From positions 1-51,728 of the forward strand of contig CAYJCU010000004.1 in the NCBI GenBank assembly GCA_964368765.1: a stretch of 51,728 nucleotides of DNA. Reading direction: 5' to 3'. This DNA is from JADFUS01 sp964368765 (GTDB lineage: Bacteria > Bacteroidota > Bacteroidia > Bacteroidales > Rikenellaceae). The notes beneath the pieces were generated by a model. It was not told the origin of the DNA, did not search any database, and worked only from the letters and a program-made list of their open reading frames with translations. This document shows, piece by piece, positions 43,871-51,728 of the stretch (position 1 is the first letter of the stretch; each line of letters starts with the position of its first letter). Position numbers and translations under genes: made by a program.

Positions 43871-44956
43871 ATGAAGACAGATAATAATATATATAATAAA
43901 GCAAAAGAGGTTGTTATCAGCAAGATTGAACAATTAGAAAACGAGGAGTCGAACCTAACAGTTGATACAAATATTTATGATAATATAAATGTTGAAGAGG
44001 CAAAAGTAAGACTTATCAAAACCTTATCCTCTATGCAGAAAAGTAGGGCTATAAGATTAAGAAATAGGATTATTTCGATTAGTGTTGCCGCAGCTATAAT
44101 GTTTATTACGCTAATTGTTTATAGTGAAAGAGATGAAAAACAAGTTTTAATTAGTGGCATAACCTTAAGTGAGAGTGTGATAGCACCAATATTAATAACA
44201 TCAGAAAATGTGAAAATTAATCTTGATGAGGTTGATAGATTTGTTGCTGAGGCAGAAAATATAGGAAAAAACGAGATAACATTTACTGAGAAAAAAGAGG
44301 AGAAGATAGAGTATAACACTATTGTTATTCCTACACAGCAGACCTATAAGATTAATCTTCATGATGGTAGTGTGGTGACCCTTAATTCGGGTAGCTCACT
44401 AACTTTTCCGAAAAATTTTAGTGGTAACGAGAGGGTTGTTACGCTAAAAGGCGAAGCATATTTTGATGTTGCAAAATCGAATAAGCAGTTTATTGTAAAG
44501 ATAGATGGAGGTGTTGATGTAAAGGTTTATGGAACACAATTTAATGTGAATGCTCGAAATACAAAAGAGATTAAGACAGTGCTTATAGAGGGTAGCGTGG
44601 GAGTAAACTTTAGCGATATATTAGTTATGATAGAGCCATCTGAGTTGGCAACGGTTAATACATCACAAAATGATATTACGGTGAGTGAGGTTAATTCAGA
44701 GAGTTATATTGATTGGTTAAACAATAAGTTTGTTGTTAAGAAAGAGCCTCTTTCGCAACTTTTTGATAAGATAGCTATTTGGTATGGGGTTGATTTTGTG
44801 TTGAGTAGCAATGTAAACTTAGATAGGGTAGTGAGTGTGAACTTAAAGAAATATGATGATATATCTGAGCTATTAGAGTTTTTAGAAATATCTATGGGGG
44901 TAAAATTCCATAAGATGAGAGATAATGAATATGGTGTTGAACGTAATAAAGAATAG
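43871..44956 (+). CDS. FecR-family anti-sigma factor
   Basis: An inner-membrane sensor of 361 residues. A cytoplasmic N-terminal part of about 65 residues binds the sigma factor, followed by one membrane helix (about 67-85). The periplasmic FecR domain (about 150-255: YKINLHDGSVVTLNSGSSLTFPKNF, RVVTLKGEAYFDVAKS, FNVNARNTKEIKTVLIEGSVGV) is followed by a DUF4974-type C-terminus (about 270-355). It relays a signal from the STN domain of the SusC protein to the divergently encoded sigma factor. Confidence 0.93.
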   Translation: MKTDNNIYNKAKEVVISKIEQLENEESNLTVDTNIYDNINVEEAKVRLIKTLSSMQKSRAIRLRNRIISISVAAAIMFITLIVYSERDEKQVLISGITLSESVIAPILITSENVKINLDEVDRFVAEAENIGKNEITFTEKKEEKIEYNTIVIPTQQTYKINLHDGSVVTLNSGSSLTFPKNFSGNERVVTLKGEAYFDVAKSNKQFIVKIDGGVDVKVYGTQFNVNARNTKEIKTVLIEGSVGVNFSDILVMIEPSELATVNTSQNDITVSEVNSESYIDWLNNKFVVKKEPLSQLFDKIAIWYGVDFVLSSNVNLDRVVSVNLKKYDDISELLEFLEISMGVKFHKMRDNEYGVERNKE

Positions 44957-45094
44957 TGTTTATGGCATAGTAAAGATAGGAGAGAAAAATAAGAAGAGAC
45001 ACTATAGGAGTATCCCTTCTCTAGGTAAGTACAAAATTCGCTTATGGACTGCAATCTTAACAAGCGAAGTTTATAACTATTAATCTACAAATTT

Positions 45095-48000
45095 ATGAAT
45101 AATAATTTACAAAACAATACTATTTGGAGTAAAGTTCCGATTTTAGCGATATTTTTACTGCTAACAGTTACCTTTACAACAATAAAAACAGATGTGTATG
45201 CTGCCGATAATATTACATTGTTAGTGCAGAGTGAAACAGTAACACTAAATATTAAAGATAAATCTATAGACTTTATTCTAGCCGAGATAGAGAGTCAAAC
45301 AGGTATAGGATACTATATTGATGAGGAGGTATCAGAGAAACTATCAACACTATCAATCAATGTAACTAATGTGTCGGTTGAAGAGGCACTAAAAACAGTT
45401 TTAAAAGATAGTGGTTACACTTTTGAGATAGTGAATAGTGCTATCACAATTGTTAAAGACAACACCCCCAAACCAGCTGCACGTAATGAAGAGAGTAAAT
45501 CTCATGTCATCAACGGTCGTGTGATGAACGACTCTAACGAGCCACTTGTTGGTGCAATGGTTGTAGTAAGAGGCACTAACGAGGGTGCTATCACAGATGA
45601 TAAAGGGGCTTTCGCCTTAGTGATAAATAAAACAAGCGAACTAGAGGTTAGTTTTATGGGTTATCTTCCTAAAACAGAGAAGGTAACCAATACGATGGAT
45701 AATGTAGTTATCACGTTAGAGGTAGATGCTGCTGAGATTGATGATGTTATGGTTGTGGCGTATGGTACAACAACAAAGCGTTCAACAACAGGTTCTATTT
45801 CGCAGGTTACTTCAAAAGATATTGAAGGTGTACCTTCGGCAAGTATCGCTACACTTCTTCAAGGTAAGGTAGCAGGACTTGATATTACGCAGATGTCAGG
45901 AGCACCAGGTGGTGGTGGAACCTCTACTGTTATCCGTGGTTATAACTCTCTTGATGTTGAACAGGGGCGTAGATTCTCTAATCCACTATGGATTGTTGAT
46001 GGAGTACCGATGAACTCGTTTACATCGCCTGTAACAGGAACAAATATGCTTTCAGACCTTAACCCGGATATGATTGAGAGTATTCAGGTTTTGAAAGATG
46101 CATCAGCGGCAGCACTTTATGGTTCTCGAGCTGCAAATGGGGTTATTATTGTTACAACAAAAAAGGGTAAGAAAAACCAAAAAGCACGTTTTCAGGCTAA
46201 CTTCTCACAGAGTTGGAATGTGTTACCTGAACTGCCAGCTCTTACGACTGGAGTAGCAGAGTCTCGTTACCGTATGGAGGCACTTTGGAACGCTCCTCAG
46301 GCATTCCTTGACCCAACTACCAATGAGTGGAGATACTATGAGGATACTGATGATTATCTTAATAACTACGATAGAAATGGTAAGTTAAATGCTTTCCAAA
46401 CAGCTGAATATATGGATCAAGCTGAATTAGCAAATGGTGGCTATGCATATCAGGATAGTACTAATAATTTCTATAATAACTCTACTAATTTCTTCCCTAT
46501 TTATATGCAGATGGGTAAGACTACCAATGCAAATATACAAGCGTATGGTGGTAATGAAAAGTCAACTTATGGTATCGGTTTAGGCTATTATGATGAGACA
46601 GGTATTGTTAGGGGCTCTGACTTCTCAAGATTAAATATTAATACATCTTTAACTGTTGAGCCGGTAGAGCGTATATTACTTGATATTAAGACAAACATCT
46701 CATACTCTTCTCGTCATAGAGGAAATACAGCAGCTGCCTCTGGAGCAGCTGTTGAAACAGTTCCCGGTGATGCTTTTAAACTTTCAACTATTCTTCCAGG
46801 AGAGGGAACACAGGTGTGGAATGATATGTTAGAGGCAATGTCGGGTATCCAAGAGCGTAATGAGAATTTACGATTTGTGGGTAGTGCAACCCTTAGAATA
46901 AAATTATCTAAACACTTAAGCGTTGCATCTATGATATCTAGTGATGTAAGTTTGGCACGTCAAAATCGTTTTACTCCTTCTACCCTTAGTTGGGATGGAT
47001 ACTCTGCATCTGAGGGACAAACAGGTCTTAATATAATGATGCTGAACGAAAATTTTATTAACTATAAGCGCACGATAGCAGGGCATGGAATAGATTTAAT
47101 GTTGGGAGCATCTTACCAATATGATAGAGCCGAGTATAACTTCGGATCTGCGATGAATGGCCCAAGCGACAAGATAGAGTATGCCCCTGAGGGTATGCCT
47201 GATTATATAGAGCGTGATTATGATATTTTAACTTTTAAAGATTATATTTCAGACATGACAGAGAAGACGCTTGTTTCGTTCTTTGGTCGTTTTGAGTATA
47301 ACTACAAAGAGAAATACTATCTTTCGATTGCTGTGCGTCGTGATGGTAGTTCGGTATTTGGAGCAAATAATAAATGGGCACTTTTCCCATCGGTAGCAGG
47401 TAACTGGATATTCTCAGATGAGAATTTTATGAAAGGGGCAAGCCATTGGTTATCTCTTGGTAAAATTCGTGCTTCGTGGGGTAAGAGTGGAATGACGTTC
47501 GACCAACCATACCTTGCGCTAGGTCTATTACAAGTGGGTTCCTACTCTTATTTAGGTAATCCAACTCTTGAGCCAGTGTGGAAAGATGGATATTATAACC
47601 CAAATCTACGTTGGGAAGAGACCGCACAAACAGATATAGGTATTGATTTAGAGATGTTTGACAGAAAATTACAGATTACTGCTGATTATTATAACAGAGT
47701 TACAACAGATCTACTTTATCCTATAACGCTTCCTGGTAATGGATCTTATACAGGTTATCAACAACAGTGGAGTAATTCAGCCTCTATTGCCAATAACGGT
47801 TTTGAGTTGATGGTTAAGTATGATTTCTTAAATCATCAAGATTTCTTCGGTAGAGTGTCATTTACAGGGGCTCGCAACTGGAACCGATTCTTAGATTCGT
47901 ACAACGGTAGAGACCTTGGTAGACTTTCGTATATTATTGGAGAGCCTTTAAATGGTGTTTATGCTTATGAGCAGAATGGTTTCTATGGCTCTTTAGATGA

Positions 48001-48661
48001 GATACCTTATGTTATGAGTGAAAATGGTAGTCACTATATCTCTAATGATAATGTTGGTAGAAATCAGGCGACAGTAGGAAATATGAACATTGATGATATA
48101 AATGGAGATCGAAAAGTTGATGCTGATGATATGATTTATATCGGTAGTGCTCTACCTGAGTTTGCAGGAGGGGCGGTTCTTGAACTGAGATATAAGAATT
48201 TTGATTTTTCTATGAATTGGATGTATCAGTTAGGGCGTCACATGATTAACTACAATAGAATAAATACAGCAGCAACAGATATTACACCACAAGGTGCAAT
48301 TGCACCAATTCTTATGGATGTTAATGATATCACACACTACGCAACTCACGGAGATAGAGCTATGTTTGGTATACATTCGGCTAGTGGTGGTTACTCTTAT
48401 GAGAGAACTAGTGCTTTTGTAGAGAAAGTGAATTATGTAAAACTTAAATCATTAGTTTTAGGATACACTCTCAATATGTCTACACTGAGAAAATTTGGAC
48501 TCTCAAGTGCCAAGATATTTATTAGTGGTGAGAATTTATTGTCATTCCACAACTATTCAGGACTTGACCCAGAAACAGTAAACATTGCATCGGGTGTTGA
48601 TAATGGAACAAACTATCCGTTAGCGCGTAAATTAACAATAGGTTTAACTGTAAACTTTTAA
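45095..48661 (+). CDS. SusC/RagA-type TonB-dependent outer-membrane transporter with STN domain
   Basis: A 1188-residue TonB-linked porin. After a signal peptide (to about 37, VYAADN) comes an STN signalling domain (about 45-125), then a carboxypeptidase-regulatory-like domain (about 137-212). The plug begins near VMVVAYGTTTKRSTTGS and includes ASAAALYGSRAANGVIIVTT, the SusC/RagA hallmark. A 22-strand barrel ends at the terminal Phe. The STN domain means uptake is tied to FecR/sigma signalling. The substrate is unknown; no glycoside hydrolase is linked. Confidence 0.95.
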   Translation: MNNNLQNNTIWSKVPILAIFLLLTVTFTTIKTDVYAADNITLLVQSETVTLNIKDKSIDFILAEIESQTGIGYYIDEEVSEKLSTLSINVTNVSVEEALKTVLKDSGYTFEIVNSAITIVKDNTPKPAARNEESKSHVINGRVMNDSNEPLVGAMVVVRGTNEGAITDDKGAFALVINKTSELEVSFMGYLPKTEKVTNTMDNVVITLEVDAAEIDDVMVVAYGTTTKRSTTGSISQVTSKDIEGVPSASIATLLQGKVAGLDITQMSGAPGGGGTSTVIRGYNSLDVEQGRRFSNPLWIVDGVPMNSFTSPVTGTNMLSDLNPDMIESIQVLKDASAAALYGSRAANGVIIVTTKKGKKNQKARFQANFSQSWNVLPELPALTTGVAESRYRMEALWNAPQAFLDPTTNEWRYYEDTDDYLNNYDRNGKLNAFQTAEYMDQAELANGGYAYQDSTNNFYNNSTNFFPIYMQMGKTTNANIQAYGGNEKSTYGIGLGYYDETGIVRGSDFSRLNINTSLTVEPVERILLDIKTNISYSSRHRGNTAAASGAAVETVPGDAFKLSTILPGEGTQVWNDMLEAMSGIQERNENLRFVGSATLRIKLSKHLSVASMISSDVSLARQNRFTPSTLSWDGYSASEGQTGLNIMMLNENFINYKRTIAGHGIDLMLGASYQYDRAEYNFGSAMNGPSDKIEYAPEGMPDYIERDYDILTFKDYISDMTEKTLVSFFGRFEYNYKEKYYLSIAVRRDGSSVFGANNKWALFPSVAGNWIFSDENFMKGASHWLSLGKIRASWGKSGMTFDQPYLALGLLQVGSYSYLGNPTLEPVWKDGYYNPNLRWEETAQTDIGIDLEMFDRKLQITADYYNRVTTDLLYPITLPGNGSYTGYQQQWSNSASIANNGFELMVKYDFLNHQDFFGRVSFTGARNWNRFLDSYNGRDLGRLSYIIGEPLNGVYAYEQNGFYGSLDEIPYVMSENGSHYISNDNVGRNQATVGNMNIDDINGDRKVDADDMIYIGSALPEFAGGAVLELRYKNFDFSMNWMYQLGRHMINYNRINTAATDITPQGAIAPILMDVNDITHYATHGDRAMFGIHSASGGYSYERTSAFVEKVNYVKLKSLVLGYTLNMSTLRKFGLSSAKIFISGENLLSFHNYSGLDPETVNIASGVDNGTNYPLARKLTIGLTVNF

Positions 48662-48669
48662 TTTAGCTT

Positions 48670-50268
48670 ATGAAACGAATTATAAATAATATAGCATTGA
48701 TTTTTTTGGGAATTGCAATATTCTCATCTTGTGCAAAACAACTTAATCAGGTTCCTGTGAACTCTATTACATTTGGAAATATTGAAAGTGATAGAGACAT
48801 GCAGAGTTTATTAAATCAAGTGGCGTGGTACACTCGTGCTATTCAGTATGGAAACGAGAATCTTTATCCCGTAATATCTGGTAGCTATGCTGATGAATTG
48901 GCGTCGGGTTTTGTAGATTATCGTGACCATAAATACTCAGAAACATTTGTTTTTTGGAGTAGGTATTATGAGATAATAGCACAAGCAAATGTGGCTTTAA
49001 GTTACATTGATAAAATAGATTTATCTCAAGAGCGTAAAGATTATTATAAAGGTATGTTACTTTTTTATAAAGCATATACATACTCATATCTGATTAAGGT
49101 AATTGGAGATTCTCCGCTAGTTCTTGATGATGTGCCAGTACAAAATATTGCACGAGCACCTTGGACACAGGTAGCACTATATGCGATTGGCTTACTTAAT
49201 GAGGCTGTTGAGTTACTTCCAAATATAGGTGAGGGTAAAGATGCTTCTGGCGCACCTCTGAATGAGAGACACAATATTACAAAAGGTGCTGCTTATGCAG
49301 TGCTAGCCGACCTTGCTTCGTGGTATGCAGGAGGTAAATATATGGCAATAGAATCAGAGAGTAATTATGATGAAAATGAGTACTGGAAAATAGCTGAAGA
49401 TGCTTGCACAAAGATTATTGAAGATACTAAAAACTACTCTTTAGGTAGTGTAGCAGATGTGTGTACTGCGCTTCAAACAACAAGGGTTCACTCTGAAAGT
49501 GTGTGGGAAGTTGCAGTAAAAGATTACTGGGTAGAGGCAGGGAATCCAATACCAGCCTATGTTGTAGGGTGTTGGTATCACTCATTCCCTGTAAATACAA
49601 CTAAAAGCTATACGGATATTAAGTATGCATGGTTTAGAATTAAGGAAGAGACTGTTAAAAACTGGTATAAAGTGGGTGATGCACGCAGAACAGAGTTTTT
49701 CTGGGATGTAGATAATCAACAAGATGTTCAACTATCTGTTGATATAGATACAGGTGAACCTATTATGGGTAAGAGAAATCCTGATGATTATAACGGTTTA
49801 GCATACCCTTATAAGATAAGAGAGTCTCTATATGCAGAGAGTGGAGATTTTGCAGGTGAATTCTCTTCGTTTAATGGCAATAAGATATTATATCGCTTAG
49901 CAGATATTATTCTTCTAAGAGCAGAAGCAAGAGCACGTCAAGGGAAAACAGGTGAAGCGATAGCAGATCTTAACTTAGTAAGAGATCGTGCAGGAGCTGA
50001 TTTATATTCGGCTAGCGAGTTTGGTGGAGATTTGCAGATGGCTATTTTTAAAGAGCGTGAAAAAGAGCTTGTAATGGAGGGTAAACGTTATTATGACATC
50101 ATTCGTAATGGTAAGGAGTATGTTAGAACACAACTATCAGCAGCGTATACAAACCTAACGGATCAAGATTTTAAAGATGGAGCCTTAACAGTACCTGTTC
50201 ACTCTTATCAATTTGATAATGCACCACTACTGCGCCAAACTATTTACTGGCATAGAAAGTTAAACTAG
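48670..50268 (+). CDS. SusD/RagB-family outer-membrane lipoprotein
   Basis: The 532-residue substrate-binding lid of the SusC transporter, anchored through the lipobox FSSCAK. The helical TPR-like N-terminal part (ARYYEIIAQANVAL-type stretch; MLLFYKAYTYSYLIKVIG) and the C-terminal LADIILLRAEARARQGKTGEAIADLNLVRDRAG with EREKELVMEGKRYYDIIRNG are typical of SusD. It lies 8 bases after susC. The ligand cannot be inferred. Confidence 0.95.
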   Translation: MKRIINNIALIFLGIAIFSSCAKQLNQVPVNSITFGNIESDRDMQSLLNQVAWYTRAIQYGNENLYPVISGSYADELASGFVDYRDHKYSETFVFWSRYYEIIAQANVALSYIDKIDLSQERKDYYKGMLLFYKAYTYSYLIKVIGDSPLVLDDVPVQNIARAPWTQVALYAIGLLNEAVELLPNIGEGKDASGAPLNERHNITKGAAYAVLADLASWYAGGKYMAIESESNYDENEYWKIAEDACTKIIEDTKNYSLGSVADVCTALQTTRVHSESVWEVAVKDYWVEAGNPIPAYVVGCWYHSFPVNTTKSYTDIKYAWFRIKEETVKNWYKVGDARRTEFFWDVDNQQDVQLSVDIDTGEPIMGKRNPDDYNGLAYPYKIRESLYAESGDFAGEFSSFNGNKILYRLADIILLRAEARARQGKTGEAIADLNLVRDRAGADLYSASEFGGDLQMAIFKEREKELVMEGKRYYDIIRNGKEYVRTQLSAAYTNLTDQDFKDGALTVPVHSYQFDNAPLLRQTIYWHRKLN

Positions 50269-50293
50269 TTTATTCATTATATTATAGAAAGAT

Positions 50294-50989
50294 ATGAAAA
50301 CAAATTTTTTAATTATAATCGTTCTCTCATCATTGATGTTATTTGCCTCATGCGGAACAAAACAAGAGTTAAATGATAGTGGTGTTTTTGATATAAACCA
50401 ACATGTTGGTAAAACTATGTTAGAAATGATGAAAGAGGACCCACGTAATTGGGAGTGGACAGTAAAAGCTATTGAGCATGCAGGTTTAGAGGATTTATTC
50501 AATGGTAATGATGTAAACTATCCCGAAATTACATTTTTAGGATTAAAATCATTCTCAATACAGAAATATATCTACGATACACCCTCTCTTACAGGAGAAA
50601 ATTGCAGAACCTTCGAAGAGTTTGACGCCTTTTTAGCAAGCAGAATGAGTATAGAAGGTGCTACAAAAAAAATGTTAATGCAACATATTGTCAAAGAGAT
50701 ATATATGAAAGATGCATTAGAATTTAAAGATAAAGATTATCTACTGCAAGCTCCCGAGCAGACAAGCTTTACTGTTCTACGTACTGAAGATGGCGATAAA
50801 GGACATTTTATTAGAGCTTGTCGTGAAACAACCGAATACAATGAGGTTCCTGATATGGGACCAGTTAGAATGAAACTATACTCTATGACTAAGGGCGACT
50901 ACATTCCCGTTGTAACTCCCGATTTGAAGGTAAAAAACGGTGTGATACATGCACTTAACGATAATTATAGTTTAAGTTTAAATTTTTAA
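50294..50989 (+). CDS. FAS1 (fasciclin)-like lipoprotein
   Basis: A 231-residue lipoprotein with lipobox LFASCG. The body resembles a single divergent fasciclin domain: TVKAIEHAGLEDLFNGNDV, ITFLGLKSFSIQKYI, KMLMQHIVKE, and the closing VKNGVIHALNDNYSLSLNF. FAS1 lipoproteins are often encoded behind susCD in Bacteroidota and are thought to bind ligand or surface partners. It lies 25 bases after susD and is probably in the same operon. Confidence 0.7.
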   Translation: MKTNFLIIIVLSSLMLFASCGTKQELNDSGVFDINQHVGKTMLEMMKEDPRNWEWTVKAIEHAGLEDLFNGNDVNYPEITFLGLKSFSIQKYIYDTPSLTGENCRTFEEFDAFLASRMSIEGATKKMLMQHIVKEIYMKDALEFKDKDYLLQAPEQTSFTVLRTEDGDKGHFIRACRETTEYNEVPDMGPVRMKLYSMTKGDYIPVVTPDLKVKNGVIHALNDNYSLSLNF

Positions 50990-51000
50990 TATAGTTATAT

Positions 51001-51603
51001 ATGAAAAAGATATTATTTATTATGATGTCACTACTTCTGTTTAGTTGTAGTGAAAGACAGATAGGCTACTTAGAGTATGAGTTAGGTAGCTATTCAGAGC
51101 CTGTATTAAATGTTAGATTAGAGTTAGATGATGCGTTAGGAGAGCCAAATCCAATATTGAGAGAACTATATGATAGAGATGCCAATCACCCATGGTTGAG
51201 CGAGTGGTTTTTGAGTCAATATCCTACATTTGAGAGTTATGTTTTAGCTAATCCAAATGGTGTTGAACCTCATTATATTAATAGTGGATTGGATAGAAAT
51301 AGACAACTGTTTAAATTGCCTTGGCAATCTACAGCGATAGAGGGTGTTTTTGGTACAAAACCATTGACAATAACATTACATAATGTAGTGGCTTCAGATG
51401 GTGGCGATGAGGGGGCATTACTTGAGTATATTGATGTATATTCAGATGGTACTATCATGTTACCTTATGAGCATAAAGTGCCTCTAGGCACATATACAAT
51501 ATCCCTTAAACTTGAGAATAGAGGCCATACAGGTATTCTTGAGGATTGCTACACAATTAAGGTGTATCAAAACAAAGAAGAGCAAGAGAAAGCAGAGTAT
51601 TAA
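51001..51603 (+). CDS. Lipoprotein of unknown function at the end of the susCD operon
   Basis: A 200-residue lipoprotein with lipobox LLFSCS. No domain is recognised with certainty. The sequence has alternating strands (VLNVRLELDDALG, TITLHNVVASDGG, GTYTISLKLENRG), which suggests an immunoglobulin-like or SusE/DUF4843-type surface protein. It lies 11 bases after the FAS1 gene, so it likely belongs to the same transporter complex. It ends 4 bases before an insertion-element end. Confidence 0.7.
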   Translation: MKKILFIMMSLLLFSCSERQIGYLEYELGSYSEPVLNVRLELDDALGEPNPILRELYDRDANHPWLSEWFLSQYPTFESYVLANPNGVEPHYINSGLDRNRQLFKLPWQSTAIEGVFGTKPLTITLHNVVASDGGDEGALLEYIDVYSDGTIMLPYEHKVPLGTYTISLKLENRGHTGILEDCYTIKVYQNKEEQEKAEY

Positions 51604-51607
51604 TAAT

Positions 51608-51728
51608 TAGTAGTGTCCGGCGAACCTGAGGATTGAATTTATGCACGTTATATCTACCCTAAAACCCACCATGTAAGATGGGTTGTGAATATTATTTGTT
51701 TTGCGATGTGCTTATATTGTTGAGGATT
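51608..51728. mobile_element. Left end of an insertion element (runs off the window)
   Basis: The first 63 bases (51608-51670) match the left end of the 119-bp element at 15169-15231 with a handful of differences, including the terminal TAGTAGTGTC. After that the sequence diverges. If this is the full element, the bases before it (51599-51607, ATTAATAAT) should recur after its right end. No ORF is visible in the 121 bases seen. Confidence 0.65.

Overview
The window looks like chromosome from an anaerobic, low-GC member of the Bacteroidota, most likely order Bacteroidales. The evidence is a SusC/SusD pair with a FecR anti-sigma factor and an ECF sigma factor, the neighbourhoods ftsK-lolA and ricT-gldH, a DUF5606 protein, a BACON-domain lipoprotein, and -7 boxes of the Bacteroidota type TAnnTTTG in front of several operons. 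Ferredoxin-dependent 2-oxoacid oxidoreductase (korAB), a hydE gene and menaquinone methyltransferase point to anaerobic metabolism. No tRNA, rRNA, CRISPR array or intact transposase gene was found.

Layout. Positions 1-897 carry no gene. They hold the right end of an insertion element (to 101), two copies of a 35-bp repeat each followed by a GNRA-tetraloop hairpin (235-408), and a roughly 400-bp inverted repeat (about 427-839). cysS follows on the minus strand. From 2485 to 43020 almost everything is on the plus strand, in compact housekeeping operons: clcA-ybbR-coaE-hydE-ftsE; korAB; murI-ftsK-lolA; a vWA protein with a kinase-like/WG-repeat protein; nitroreductase-ung; aroF-CM; ffh; folD-ispH-glycosyltransferase-permease-glycosyltransferase-ABC permease-menG-bioD-relA; a metzincin lipoprotein and aroE; a SPOR-like protein-nfeD-floA; an unknown gene-ricT-gldH-trmB-DUF5606-ettA; and a membrane metallo-beta-lactamase-fold protein. 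From 43151 to 51603 lies a nutrient-uptake locus: ECF sigma (minus), then FecR, SusC with an N-terminal STN domain, SusD, a FAS1-like lipoprotein and a further lipoprotein. At 51608 another copy of the insertion element's left end begins and runs off the window.

The most informative observations concern DNA between genes. A 119-bp element with imperfect terminal inverted repeats sits between exact 9-bp direct repeats at 15160-15296. It supplies the stop codon of lolA and has split what was a 10-bp junction between lolA and the vWA gene. The ffh-folD spacer and the 235-408 repeat pair look like folded RNA or structured repeats without an assigned function. A 54-bp repeat occurs upstream of aroF and again overlapping the relA stop codon. 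Among the proteins, notable points are a ClC protein with valine at the proton-glutamate position, a Rel protein whose hydrolase centre is degraded, a vWA/pseudokinase-like pair, and an AroE with an unexplained C-terminal extension.

All calls come from reading the sequence and family knowledge; no database search was run.
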